Source of the DNA: an uncultured Collinsella sp.
GTDB taxonomy: Bacteria; Actinomycetota; Coriobacteriia; Coriobacteriales; Coriobacteriaceae
Direction: 5' to 3'
Assembly (NCBI GenBank): GCA_900551305.1
Contig: URVK01000059.1
Span: forward strand, 1 to 8,186
DNA: 8,186 nt
The notes below the pieces were generated by a model. The model ran no database searches. It saw only the letters and a list, made by a program, of their open reading frames with translations, and was not told where the DNA came from. Below are positions 1 through 6,726 of this stretch, piece after piece (the first letter of the stretch is position 1; the number at the start of each line of letters is the position of its first letter). Both the position numbers and the translations under genes were made by a program.

Positions 1-1
1 C

Positions 2-373
2 GGTATGGGTCACGCCGGGACCAACGGCGCCTCGGGTGGCGATCTGGTCGGTCGCGCCCATGTTGAGGCCGAGCGCCTGGAAGGCAAGGCCCGTACCGGT
101 TTTTACCTGATGGGCATCGTGGCGCCGTTTTTGGTGCTGTCGGCCATATCGGGCGTGTTCTCGGCCTTTGCCGTGATGTGTTTTATTCCGTTTGCCATGG
201 GCCTGTTCATGGTGCTCTCGGATGGGGTACTTCACCGCAGCCTGCTGTGGTGGAAGCGCGGCGCGATGCAGTTTGCCAACGGTTTCGCCAACGGATTTAT
301 GTTTGCGCTCGTGTCGGTTTGGTTTGCGAGCTGCTCGCAACGTGCCATGCTTTCGCCCTACGCAATGCAATAA
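2..373 (+). CDS. Small membrane protein of unknown function, 5' end probably outside the window
   Basis: I do not recognise this protein. The frame is open from the window edge to a TAA at 371-373. The first ATG (position 5) has only four bases before it, so no ribosome site can be judged and the real start may lie upstream. From that ATG it is 122 residues. The first ~32 residues are polar and Gly/Ala-rich, followed by a long hydrophobic stretch at about 33-72, long enough for two membrane spans. Next comes a charged, Trp-containing segment (LLWWKR, about 80-85) and a further hydrophobic segment at about 95-110, so two or three membrane segments are likely. It is followed by an 81-base gap before dnaJ. 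The position upstream of dnaJ is often occupied by hrcA or grpE in other bacteria, but this protein resembles neither. The coding call is fairly sure; the function is unknown. Confidence 0.6.
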   Translation, partial: GMGHAGTNGASGGDLVGRAHVEAERLEGKARTGFYLMGIVAPFLVLSAISGVFSAFAVMCFIPFAMGLFMVLSDGVLHRSLLWWKRGAMQFANGFANGFMFALVSVWFASCSQRAMLSPYAMQ

Positions 374-404
374 CATCAAACCCTCTGTTTGCGGCCGGCC
401 CAGC

Positions 405-433
405 TTGGGTATAGGACGCACTGTGACAATAAT
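405..433 (+). promoter_or_regulatory. Possible sigma-A type promoter for the dnaJ operon
   Basis: TTGGGT at 405-410 (3 of 6 matches to TTGACA) and AATAAT at 428-433 (5 of 6 to TATAAT) are separated by exactly 17 bases. Transcription would start near 440, leaving a leader of about 15 bases that carries the dnaJ SD sequence. The evidence is a consensus match only. A weaker alternative pair is TTGCGG (389-394) with TATAGG (410-415), spaced 15 bases. I see no CIRCE-type inverted repeat (HrcA operator) and no HspR-type repeat in this gap. Confidence 0.35.
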
Positions 434-454
434 GAAAGTCGGAAGGATTCGGTC

Positions 455-1651
455 GTGTCGGAAAATAGGGATTACTACGAGGTACTTGGCGTCGACAAGG
501 ATGCCGACGCGCGGACGATTAAGCGCGCGTTTCTAAAGAAGGCCCGTACCGTACACCCGGACGTTTCGGACGACCCCGAGGCCGAGGCCAAGTTCAAGGA
601 GCTCAACGAGGCATATTCCGTTCTTTCCGACGATCAGAAGCGTGCTAACTACGACCGTTACGGCACCGCGGACGGCCCCGGTGGTTCCGGCTATGTCGAC
701 ATTAACGATATCTTTGGCGGCATGGGCATGGACGACCTCTTCTCGTCGTTCTTTGGCGGCGGTGCCGGCGGTGGCGCCCGAAATCGCCGTGAGCGTCGTC
801 GCGGCCGCGATATGGCCATCTCCCTTTCGGTGACCCTTGAGGAGGCGGCGCTCGGTTGCAAAAAGACGATCAGCTATGACCGCCTTGCCCCCTGCGAGGA
901 TTGCAACGGCACCGGCAGGGCCGAGGGTGCACAGGAAAAGCAGTGCAGCCGCTGCCACGGCACGGGCTATGTCACGACGGTCCAGCGCTCGTTCCTGGGC
1001 CAGGTTCAGTCCTCTTCGCCTTGTCCCGACTGCCATGGCGAGGGCACGGTCATCGACCATCCCTGCGAGACCTGCGACGGTCAGGGCCGCACGCCTTCGC
1101 ACGAAAAGATCGACATCGATATTCCCGCCGGTGTTTCGACCGGTCGCCAGCTGCGCGTGAGCGGCTTTGGCGAGGCGGGCCTTCGCGGTGAGCCCTCGGG
1201 CGACCTGATCGTCAACGTGCGCGTCACCGACCACGAGCGTTTTAAGCGTAATGGTGATGATCTGTACTTGGTGAGCGATATCTCGATTGCGCAGGCCGCG
1301 CTCGGTTGCGAGATTGAGGTCGAGGGCATTATGCCTGACGAGGTCGTCAAGGTGTGCGTCCCCGCTGGCGCCCAGTACGGCGACACCGTGAGCGTCAACA
1401 ATTACGGCATGCCGCGTATCGGCGGGGGGGGGGGGGGCGGGGGGGCGGTGTGGGCGGCGAGCCCAGGCGGCGGTGGCGGTTCGCGCGGTCGTCTGATCGT
1501 GCAGCTGCGTGTGGTCGTCCCCACGAACCTTTCCAATAAGCAGCGCGAGCTGCTTCGCGCCTTTGCCGACGAGATGGGCGATGACGTCGCATCCGGTAAG
1601 AAGTCGGTGACCGACCGTATCAAGAGTGCCCTCGACGACATCCTCGATTAA
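455..1651 (+). CDS. dnaJ: Chaperone protein DnaJ (Hsp40)
   Basis: DnaJ is a co-chaperone that stimulates the DnaK ATPase and delivers unfolded clients. I chose GTG 455 as the start because GGAAGGA (441-447) lies 7 bases upstream and the protein then begins directly with the J domain (MSENRDYYEVLGV); 398 residues. The J domain is about residues 5-70, with the HPD motif at 34-36. A short Gly/Phe region follows to about 115. The zinc-binding domain has four CxxCxGxG repeats with cysteine pairs at 147/150, 164/167, 190/193 and 204/207, all intact. The C-terminal substrate-binding domains follow. Oddly, residues 323-342 form an inserted loop of eight glycines, AVWAASP and five more glycines, encoded partly by a G14-C-G7 tract, between two strands that are normally close together. 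The frame is intact across it. mtaB follows 9 bases later. The family call is certain; the loop sequence may be an assembly artefact. Confidence 0.96.
   Translation: MSENRDYYEVLGVDKDADARTIKRAFLKKARTVHPDVSDDPEAEAKFKELNEAYSVLSDDQKRANYDRYGTADGPGGSGYVDINDIFGGMGMDDLFSSFFGGGAGGGARNRRERRRGRDMAISLSVTLEEAALGCKKTISYDRLAPCEDCNGTGRAEGAQEKQCSRCHGTGYVTTVQRSFLGQVQSSSPCPDCHGEGTVIDHPCETCDGQGRTPSHEKIDIDIPAGVSTGRQLRVSGFGEAGLRGEPSGDLIVNVRVTDHERFKRNGDDLYLVSDISIAQAALGCEIEVEGIMPDEVVKVCVPAGAQYGDTVSVNNYGMPRIGGGGGGGGAVWAASPGGGGGSRGRLIVQLRVVVPTNLSNKQRELLRAFADEMGDDVASGKKSVTDRIKSALDDILD
1424..1445 (+). repeat. G14-C-G7 homopolymer tract inside dnaJ
   Basis: Fourteen consecutive G (1424-1437), one C, then seven G (1439-1445). 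It encodes Gly324-Gly330, six of these with the GGG codon, which the neighbouring genes use only rarely in favour of GGC and GGT. A tract like this can form a G-quadruplex in DNA or mRNA, is prone to slippage, and is also a common place for sequencing error. A change of one or two bases would frameshift the last ~70 residues of DnaJ. Confidence 0.9.
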
Positions 1652-1660
1652 GGAGCCCGC

Positions 1661-2953
1661 GTGCTCGCACCTCATATCTCTGTCGTCAACCTCGGCTGCC
1701 GTGTCAACCGGGTTGAGTCCGACCGTATCACTGCCGATCTAATGCGCCTGGGCTTTGCGATGGTGGAGCCTCAGGATGCTGAGCTGATCGTCATTAACAC
1801 CTGTGCCGTTACGGGCGAGGCCGAGGCCAAGACCCGTAAGGCCGTTCGCCATGCGCTGGCTTATCCAAACGAGCCCTATGTGGTCGTGACCGGATGCGTA
1901 GTCAATCTGCACCCCGAGGAGCTGCTGGAGCTTTCGGACCGCGTGATCGCCGAGCCGTCCAAGATCGATGTCGCCGAACGCGTCTGTGAGGTGCTGGGCG
2001 TTGAGTCCGATGACGTTCCCGCCTGCAGTGACGGCGAGGTGGTCGACGCGCTCGGTCGCTCGCGTCTGGGCGTGAAGATCCAGGACGGCTGCAACCATCG
2101 TTGCACCTATTGCATTGTATGGAAGGCCCGCGGCCCCGAGCGCTCCGTGCCCGTCGAGTCCGTACTCGAGCAGGTTCGCGAGGCCCAGGAGGCCGGCGTG
2201 CCCGAGGTAGTGCTGACGGGCGTGAACCTGGGCGCCTACGATGGCAAGAGCGCGACTGATGAACACGTCGAGATCGATGAGCTGCTCGAGGCGATCATGG
2301 AGCGCACGTCCATTCCGCATGTGCGCATTTCCTCGGTCGAGCCCATGGATATCTCCGAGTCCCTGCTTAAGGTCATGGCGCGCTATCCGCAGCGCATCGC
2401 TCCGTTTTTGCACCTGCCCGTGCAGTCCGGCTGCACAAGGACACTGCATCGCATGGGCCGTCCCTATAGCGCCGAGGACTTCGAGGAGACGGTGCGCATG
2501 ATTCGCGCCAACTTGCCCCAGGCGTCTCTTTCGTGCGACGTCGTCGTCGGTTTTCCCGGCGAGACGGACGAGGAGTTTGAGGAGTCGCTGGCGCTGTGCC
2601 GTCGCGTGGGCTTCTCGCGCATGCACGTGTTCCGCTACAGCAAGCGTCCCGGTACCCTCGCCGCCGACATGTCCGACCAGGTGCCGCCCGAGGTTATGAC
2701 CGAGCGCAGCCGTCGTATGCGAGCCGCGGCGCAGGAACTCGCCATTTCCGACGCTCGCCGACGCGTGGGCACCGTCGAGCGCGCCGTGCTCGAGTATGGC
2801 GACAACCTGACGCTCGGTTCGTTCCATCATGCCCGTCTTGACGATACCTGTGGACTCACAGCCCCGTGCCTGCTCGATGTTGCTATCATCGGAGTCGATG
2901 ATTCCGGCTTGGTCCATGCACGCAGGGAGGTCCATGGAAGCCTCGAAGATTAG
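1661..2953 (+). CDS. mtaB: tRNA (N6-threonylcarbamoyladenosine(37)) methylthiotransferase MtaB
   Basis: MtaB is a radical-SAM enzyme that converts t6A37 to ms2t6A37 in ANN-decoding tRNAs, using two [4Fe-4S] clusters. GTG 1661 is the start: AGGAG (1651-1655) lies 5 bases upstream and overlaps the dnaJ stop. The product has 430 residues, typical for MtaB. The N-terminal UPF0004 domain shows its three cluster cysteines, C13 (NLGCRVN), C48 (NTCAVT) and C79 (TGC). The radical-SAM CxxxCxxC is at C144, C148 and C151 (DGCNHRCTYC). A GEAEAK stretch follows the second cysteine and a VVGFPGETDEEF segment lies later, both as in the family. The last ~60 residues fit a divergent TRAM-like RNA-binding domain. 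The opening NLGCRVN favours MtaB over MiaB or RimO, and in Bacillus the mtaB gene (yqeV) lies in the dnaJ operon. One oddity is that after the radical-SAM motif CIVWKARG replaces the more usual CI(I/V)PxxRG. Confidence 0.93.
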   Translation: MLAPHISVVNLGCRVNRVESDRITADLMRLGFAMVEPQDAELIVINTCAVTGEAEAKTRKAVRHALAYPNEPYVVVTGCVVNLHPEELLELSDRVIAEPSKIDVAERVCEVLGVESDDVPACSDGEVVDALGRSRLGVKIQDGCNHRCTYCIVWKARGPERSVPVESVLEQVREAQEAGVPEVVLTGVNLGAYDGKSATDEHVEIDELLEAIMERTSIPHVRISSVEPMDISESLLKVMARYPQRIAPFLHLPVQSGCTRTLHRMGRPYSAEDFEETVRMIRANLPQASLSCDVVVGFPGETDEEFEESLALCRRVGFSRMHVFRYSKRPGTLAADMSDQVPPEVMTERSRRMRAAAQELAISDARRRVGTVERAVLEYGDNLTLGSFHHARLDDTCGLTAPCLLDVAIIGVDDSGLVHARREVHGSLED

Positions 2954-3905
2954 ACTTACCGTTCCCGAAGGTATTGACCCCTCGCGCGTTTTGGGTGCCG
3001 GCGACGGTGTCCTTCGTGCGCTGGAGAGCTTGGTTCGCGCCCACGTGGTCGCCCGTGGCGACAGCATCGCCGTGAGCGGTGACCCGGACGAGGTCGAGCT
3101 CGTGGCGCGTTTTTTCGAGCATGCTTTTCGCGAGGCGGCCGCCGGACGCACACTGTCTGCCGACGATGTCTCTCGCTGCCTGGCCGTCTTGCGCGACGGT
3201 GAGCACGAGGCTACGTCGCTTCGCGATGATGTGCTGCTTTCGTATCGCGGTCGTGCCATTCGCCCCAAGACGCTCGGCCAAAAGCGCTATGTGGATGCCA
3301 TCCGCTCGCATACCATCACGTTTGGCCTGGGTCCCGCTGGTACCGGTAAGACCTATCTGGCCATGGCGCTCGCCGTTGCCGCGCTCAAGCGTCACGAGGT
3401 GGGCCGTCTGATCTTGACGCGTCCGGTTGTCGAGGCGGGGGAGAACCTGGGCTTTTTGCCCGGTACCCTCGAGGAAAAGATCGATCCTTACATGCGTCCG
3501 CTCTACGACGCCCTTTTTGACATGATGGATCGCGAGCGCACCGATGAGCTTATGGAGCGCGGCGTGATCGAGATCGCCCCGCTTGCCTACATGCGCGGCC
3601 GCACGCTGAGCGATGCCTTCGTGGTGCTCGACGAAGCCCAAAATACCACGCCCGAGCAGATGAAGATGTTCCTGACGCGCCTGGGCTTTAACTCCAAGTT
3701 TGTGATTACCGGCGACCTTAGTCAGCGCGACCTGGTGGGTCGTCGCGGCGGTCTTGCCGACGTCGAGCAGATTTTAGGCCGTGTCGACGATGTCGCATTT
3801 TCTCACCTGGAGCGCGCCGACGTGGTGCGCCATGCCTTGGTGGGGCGTATCGTCGAGGCATACGATGCTTATGATGATGTGCGCGAGAAACGCGTGCACG
3901 ACTGA
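2934..3905 (+). CDS. phoH: PhoH-family P-loop ATPase
   Basis: PhoH proteins are cytoplasmic ATPases with a helicase-like fold, linked to RNA metabolism; their exact role is unsettled. ATG 2934 is the most likely start: an AGGGAGG sequence (2924-2930) lies 3 bases upstream, a short spacing, and the gene then overlaps the end of mtaB by 20 bases, giving 323 residues, normal for the family. In-frame starts further upstream (from 2829) lie deep inside mtaB and would add a sequence unlike PhoH. An N-terminal domain of about 110 residues resembles the small KH-like module of this family. The ATPase core has Walker A GPAGTGKT at 133-140, the family stretch TRPVVEAGENLGFLPG with EEKIDPYMRPLYD after it, Walker B VVLDEAQN at 230-237, and a sensor-like VITGDLSQ. 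The adjacent ybeY is the classic partner, since phoH and ybeY are neighbours in very many bacteria. The family call is very sure. Confidence 0.94.
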   Translation: MEASKIRLTVPEGIDPSRVLGAGDGVLRALESLVRAHVVARGDSIAVSGDPDEVELVARFFEHAFREAAAGRTLSADDVSRCLAVLRDGEHEATSLRDDVLLSYRGRAIRPKTLGQKRYVDAIRSHTITFGLGPAGTGKTYLAMALAVAALKRHEVGRLILTRPVVEAGENLGFLPGTLEEKIDPYMRPLYDALFDMMDRERTDELMERGVIEIAPLAYMRGRTLSDAFVVLDEAQNTTPEQMKMFLTRLGFNSKFVITGDLSQRDLVGRRGGLADVEQILGRVDDVAFSHLERADVVRHALVGRIVEAYDAYDDVREKRVHD

Positions 3906-3916
3906 AAGGAGTCCCG

Positions 3917-4426
3917 TTGAGTGTATTGATCAGCAACGATGCCGAGCTCGATACGCTGCTCGACGCGCAGGAGGTAGAGCACATCTGCGAGGTCGTGCTT
4001 GCCGCCGAGGGCGTTGAGCGTGAAGTCGAGATTTCCCTTTCATATGTCGATGAGGACGAGATGCACGAGCTCAACCACGAGTGGCGCGGTATCGACCGCA
4101 CCACCGATGTCCTCTCGTTTGAGTGCGACTCGGCCTTTGACGAGGATATTCCCGCAGACGAGACGCTCGAGCTCGGCGATATCATCCTGGCCCCGCAGGT
4201 CATTGCCCGCCAGGCCCCCGGCTTTGGTAATAGCCCTGCCGACGAGTGCCGTCTGATGCTCGTGCATGGCATGCTGCACCTGCTGGGGTATGACCATATT
4301 GAGGACGACGAGGCCGAGGTCATGGAGGCCCGCGAGGACGCCATCCTGCGCGATCTGGCGCTCGAGCGCGGCGAGGACCCCAAGCTGGTCCACGTCGGCC
4401 CCATCACCAACCACGCCCACGACTAG
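3917..4426 (+). CDS. ybeY: Endoribonuclease YbeY, rRNA maturation factor
   Basis: YbeY is a zinc-dependent RNase needed for 16S rRNA 3'-end maturation and ribosome quality control, and it cooperates with Era and ribosomal proteins in other bacteria. The start is a rare TTG at 3917: AAAGGAG (3905-3911) lies 5 bases upstream, and no ATG or GTG in frame sits near it. The product has 169 residues, within the family range. The metal-binding H-x3-H-x5-H motif is intact as HGMLHLLGYDH with His117, His121 and His127. Upstream are the characteristic ELNHEWRGIDRTTDVLSF stretch and LGDIILAP. The gene lies 11 bases after phoH and 9 bases before dgkA, so translation is probably coupled through the operon. 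Its stop codon overlaps the dgkA ribosome site. Confidence 0.95.
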   Translation: MSVLISNDAELDTLLDAQEVEHICEVVLAAEGVEREVEISLSYVDEDEMHELNHEWRGIDRTTDVLSFECDSAFDEDIPADETLELGDIILAPQVIARQAPGFGNSPADECRLMLVHGMLHLLGYDHIEDDEAEVMEAREDAILRDLALERGEDPKLVHVGPITNHAHD

Positions 4427-4435
4427 GAGCCGTCT

Positions 4436-4813
4436 ATGATTCCCGGATCGAACAAGGACCATCCATCCTTCTTAAAGTCGTTCTCCTACGCCATGGAGGG
4501 CTTCGTCACCGCCGTTAAGACCGAGCGCAACATTAAGGTCATGCTCGTTGTGGGCGTGTGCACTGTCATTGCCGGCTGCATCGTGGGGCTCGACATTGCC
4601 GAGTGGGCCACGATTATCATCTGTTGTGGCCTGGTGATTCACGGTGAGCTGTGCAACACCGCCATGGAGGCGATTGTCGATCTGGCGACCCAGGAACTCC
4701 ATCCGCTGGCAAAGCGCGCGAAGGATATCGCCGCCGCCTCCGTTTACGTACTTTCCATTACCGCCGCGATTGTGGGCTTGCTGATATTTGCCCATGCGCT
4801 CGGCTTTATTTAG
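4436..4813 (+). CDS. dgkA: Undecaprenol/diacylglycerol kinase, DgkA family
   Basis: This is a small integral-membrane lipid kinase. Gram-positive members phosphorylate undecaprenol, recycling the carrier lipid for cell-wall synthesis, rather than diacylglycerol; which substrate applies here is inferred. ATG 4436 has AGGAG (4425-4429) 6 bases upstream, and the product is 125 residues, typical for the family. The N-terminus is an amphipathic SFxYAxEG stretch (Ser15-Gly22). Three membrane helices fall at about 34-52, 56-75 and 98-120. The catalytic signature is present: Glu71, then NTAME at 74-78, with Asp82 in EAIVDL, followed by AKDIAAASV, which matches the family's KDxAA motif. It sits between ybeY and era, the same place as in Bacillus. 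The family call is sure; undecaprenol as the substrate is likely but unproven. Confidence 0.92.
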   Translation: MIPGSNKDHPSFLKSFSYAMEGFVTAVKTERNIKVMLVVGVCTVIAGCIVGLDIAEWATIIICCGLVIHGELCNTAMEAIVDLATQELHPLAKRAKDIAAASVYVLSITAAIVGLLIFAHALGFI

Positions 4814-4825
4814 AAAGGGATTTCC

Positions 4826-5902
4826 ATGTCCGACACCATGCAGCCTATCGATGAAACACTGGATGACGAGTCCCTGGATGCGGTGGATGCCGAAGCGACC
4901 GAGGATTGCGAGGAGGTTGAGGAGTTCGACCCGTTTGAGGGCATGAGCGACGAGGAACTCGACGCCCTGTGCGACGAGGACGATAGCCTCGTGGGCTTTG
5001 GCGACGTTGAGCCCGGTTTCCGCAGCGGCTTCGTGGCGCTGGTCGGCCGCCCCAACGCCGGCAAGTCCACGCTGCTCAACGCCTGCTATGGGAAAAAGGT
5101 CGCCATCACCTCGCCGGTGGCCCAGACGACCCGCCGCCGCATGCGCGCCGTCGTCAACCGTCCCGGCTACCAGCTGGTCTTTGTCGATACCCCGGGTATT
5201 CACAAGCCCAAGGACGGCTTGGGGTCCGAGCTCAACAAGAGCGCGTTGTTCGAACTGAACGATGTCGACGTCGTCGCGTTTTTGATTGATGCCACCAAAC
5301 CGATCGGTAGGGGAGACGCCTGGGTTGCCGAGCGCGTCAAGAATGCCCGTTCCAAGAAGGTCCTGGTGCTCACCAAGGCCGATGAGGCCGACCCCGCACA
5401 GGTCATGGAGCAGCTTAAGGCCGCCAACGAGCTCATGGAATATGACGACGAGATCGTGACGTCGTCCGTCAAGAACTTCAACGTCGATGCCTTCATCGAG
5501 ACCGTTGCGCACTTTTTGCCCGAGGGTCCGCGTTGGTTCCCCGAGGATATGGGTACCGACGCTTCCGACGAGACGCTCGTTGCCGAGTTTGTGCGCGAGA
5601 AGGTCTTGCGCCGCACCCGTTATGAGATCCCGCACTCCGTTGGCGTGATCTGCGATGCGCTCGAGCAGACCAAGAAGGTGCTGCGCGTGCACGCCACCAT
5701 TTACGTCGAGCGCGAAGGCCAAAAGGGCATCATCATCGGCAAGGGCGGCGAGATGATTAAGCATATCGGTATCGACGCCCGTCGCGATCTTGAGCGCATT
5801 TTTGGCACGCAGGTCTTTTTGGAGCTGGACGTGAAGGTCAAGGCCGGCTGGCGCGACGACGAGGCCCAGATTCGTCGCTTTGGCTACAACGCCGAGGACT
5901 AA
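4826..5902 (+). CDS. era: GTPase Era, with an acidic N-terminal extension
   Basis: Era is an essential GTPase that binds the 3' end of 16S rRNA and acts in 30S subunit assembly. ATG 4826 is preceded by GAAAGGGA (4813-4820) 5 bases upstream. The product has 358 residues against about 300 for E. coli Era. The excess is a 63-residue N-terminal extension with 27 Asp/Glu and no Lys or Arg. The GTPase motifs then follow: G1 GRPNAGKS at 74-81, switch I around TSPVAQTTRRR, G3 DTPG at 121-124, G4 TKAD at 183-186 (Thr instead of the usual Asn), and G5 SSVKN. The C-terminal KH domain carries GKGG at 305-308 in a GIIIGKGGEMIK stretch, followed by the typical VFLELDVKVKAGWR. The gene lies 12 bases after dgkA, with recO downstream, the standard order. 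The family call is certain; the role of the extension is unknown. Confidence 0.96.
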   Translation: MSDTMQPIDETLDDESLDAVDAEATEDCEEVEEFDPFEGMSDEELDALCDEDDSLVGFGDVEPGFRSGFVALVGRPNAGKSTLLNACYGKKVAITSPVAQTTRRRMRAVVNRPGYQLVFVDTPGIHKPKDGLGSELNKSALFELNDVDVVAFLIDATKPIGRGDAWVAERVKNARSKKVLVLTKADEADPAQVMEQLKAANELMEYDDEIVTSSVKNFNVDAFIETVAHFLPEGPRWFPEDMGTDASDETLVAEFVREKVLRRTRYEIPHSVGVICDALEQTKKVLRVHATIYVEREGQKGIIIGKGGEMIKHIGIDARRDLERIFGTQVFLELDVKVKAGWRDDEAQIRRFGYNAED

Positions 5903-5917
5903 GGACGCGCGGCGCGC

Positions 5918-5958
5918 ATGGCAGGCTCCCCGGCGCCTCCCGGACATATCGCACCAAG
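5918..5958 (+). other. recO: Likely out-of-frame N-terminal codons of recO
   Basis: From ATG 5918 the codons read MAGSPAPP, after which the frame leads to a quick stop. In the next frame the bases just before 5959 read RTYRTK, the expected opening of RecO. Adding one C to the CCC at 5939-5941 would give a continuous MAGSPAPPRTYRTKVLVL. AAGGA (5901-5905) lies 12 bases before the ATG, a long spacing. The gap from the era stop would be 15 bases, as elsewhere in this operon. Confidence 0.6.
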
Positions 5959-6678
5959 GTGCTCGTCCTCGACAAGACGAAGCTCAAAGAGACCGACCTG
6001 ATCTTGACGATGCTTGACGAGCGGGGGCGGCAGGTTCGTGCCGTGGCAAAGGGCGCCCGCAAACCCGGCGGACGCCTGGCTGCGCGCTGCGAGCTGTTCT
6101 GTACGGTCGATATGCTGCTCGCACATGGACGGTCACTCGACGTGGTTTCCCAGGCCGAGCTTATGGAGGCGCCGCTCGGCGCTGCGCCCGATTACGAGAC
6201 GACCTGCGCCGCAAGCGCGATCGCCGAGGTTGCGCGCGTGTGCTCGTTCGAGGACGCCGAGGACCCGTTTACCTTTGCCATCACGCAGCGAGCGCTTGCC
6301 CTGGTGGGCAGCGGGCTTGACACGGCGCATATGGACCTACTTGTGGCGGCATATGTCTTTAAGCTGCTGTCGCACGTTGGCTATCGACCCGATTTTTCGG
6401 CCTGCGTGCTGTGCGGAGACCCCATGCTGTCGTATTTTTCACCCCAGGCGGGCGGTCTCATGTGCGGGTCGTGCGCGTCGAGCGTTCCGGGTGCCGAGCT
6501 GGTGTCGGCCGGTGAGGTCGCGTGGCTGCGCGCCCTCATGTCCATGACCTTCGATGCGCTCATGGCCGAGAAAATTGACCCGCATACGGCGGCGTTCTTG
6601 CTCGGGCTTTCGCATGTGTGGGCGGCGACGCACACCGACCAGCGCCTCCGTGCGATGGAATTCATGTTGGGTCGGTGA
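5959..6678 (+). CDS. recO: DNA repair protein RecO, 5' end probably frameshifted
   Basis: RecO loads RecA with RecR in the RecF recombination pathway. The frame gives a clear RecO: the N-terminal OB-fold (LVLDKTKLKETDLILTML, then VRAVAKGARKP), a helical middle part, and a C-terminal zinc finger with Cys149/Cys152 (CVLC) and Cys169/Cys172 (CGSC), ending at TGA 6676-6678. The position after era is typical. The start is the problem. GTG 5959 is the first start codon in this frame, yet it has no SD, and the conserved YRTK that opens RecO proteins is encoded just before it (5947-5958). No ATG, GTG or TTG precedes those codons in frame within the intergenic stretch or the 3' end of era. An ATG at 5918 in the neighbouring frame would give MAGSPAPP and then join this frame if one base were added near 5939-5941. 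I read this as a single-base deletion or a sequence error. Gene identity is sure; the start given is provisional. Confidence 0.88.
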   Translation: MLVLDKTKLKETDLILTMLDERGRQVRAVAKGARKPGGRLAARCELFCTVDMLLAHGRSLDVVSQAELMEAPLGAAPDYETTCAASAIAEVARVCSFEDAEDPFTFAITQRALALVGSGLDTAHMDLLVAAYVFKLLSHVGYRPDFSACVLCGDPMLSYFSPQAGGLMCGSCASSVPGAELVSAGEVAWLRALMSMTFDALMAEKIDPHTAAFLLGLSHVWAATHTDQRLRAMEFMLGR

Positions 6679-6702
6679 TGATGCGCAGGCGCGGGCTGCT
6701 TG

Positions 6703-6711
6703 TGGTAACAT
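6703..6711 (+). promoter_or_regulatory. Probable extended -10 promoter for rpsO
   Basis: TGG directly followed by TAACAT (6706-6711) fits an extended -10 element (TGn then 4 of 6 matches to TATAAT). There is no good -35 hexamer at the proper distance, which extended -10 promoters tolerate. Transcription would start near 6718 and give a leader of about 99 bases before rpsO. I see no terminator between recO and this site, so read-through from the upstream operon is also possible. Confidence 0.45.
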
Positions 6712-6726
6712 AACGACCTGTTGGTA

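Noticed and set aside
377..400. Short inverted repeat CAAAC/GTTTG and the palindrome GGCCGGCC between the first gene and dnaJ, considered as a terminator or operator
   Set aside because: The stem is only 5 bp with no T run after it, and the palindrome is a plain GC octamer in GC-rich DNA. It does not match CIRCE or HspR operator patterns.
1439..1500. Possible pair of compensating frameshifts around the dnaJ G tract
   Set aside because: I read the other two frames: one gives GVGGEP followed by an Arg/Trp-rich run, the other an Arg/Ala run. Neither fits DnaJ better than the present frame, which flows into SRGRLIVQL without a break.
533..1675. Open frame of 380 codons on the - strand opposite dnaJ
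   Set aside because: It covers the DnaJ coding region, has no domain signal, and arises from the GC skew of dnaJ codons.
2829..2933. Longer phoH reading starting at 2829
   Set aside because: It would overlap mtaB by 125 bases and add about 35 residues unlike PhoH. ATG 2934 has an AGGGAGG sequence just upstream and gives a normal length.
1739..3268. Long open frame of 509 codons on the - strand opposite mtaB and phoH
   Set aside because: Same cause: a mirror of the codon bias of mtaB and phoH, with no ribosome site or recognisable domain.
4472..5947. Long open frame of 491 codons on the - strand opposite dgkA and era
   Set aside because: It lies fully opposite well-identified genes. In GC-rich DNA with strong third-position bias, the opposite strand often stays open. 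Its translation is low-complexity Leu/Gly/Ala/Val/His-rich and matches no family I know.
6679..6702. Search for a terminator directly after recO
   Set aside because: There is no stem followed by a T run in this short stretch, only GC-rich sequence leading to the -10 element.
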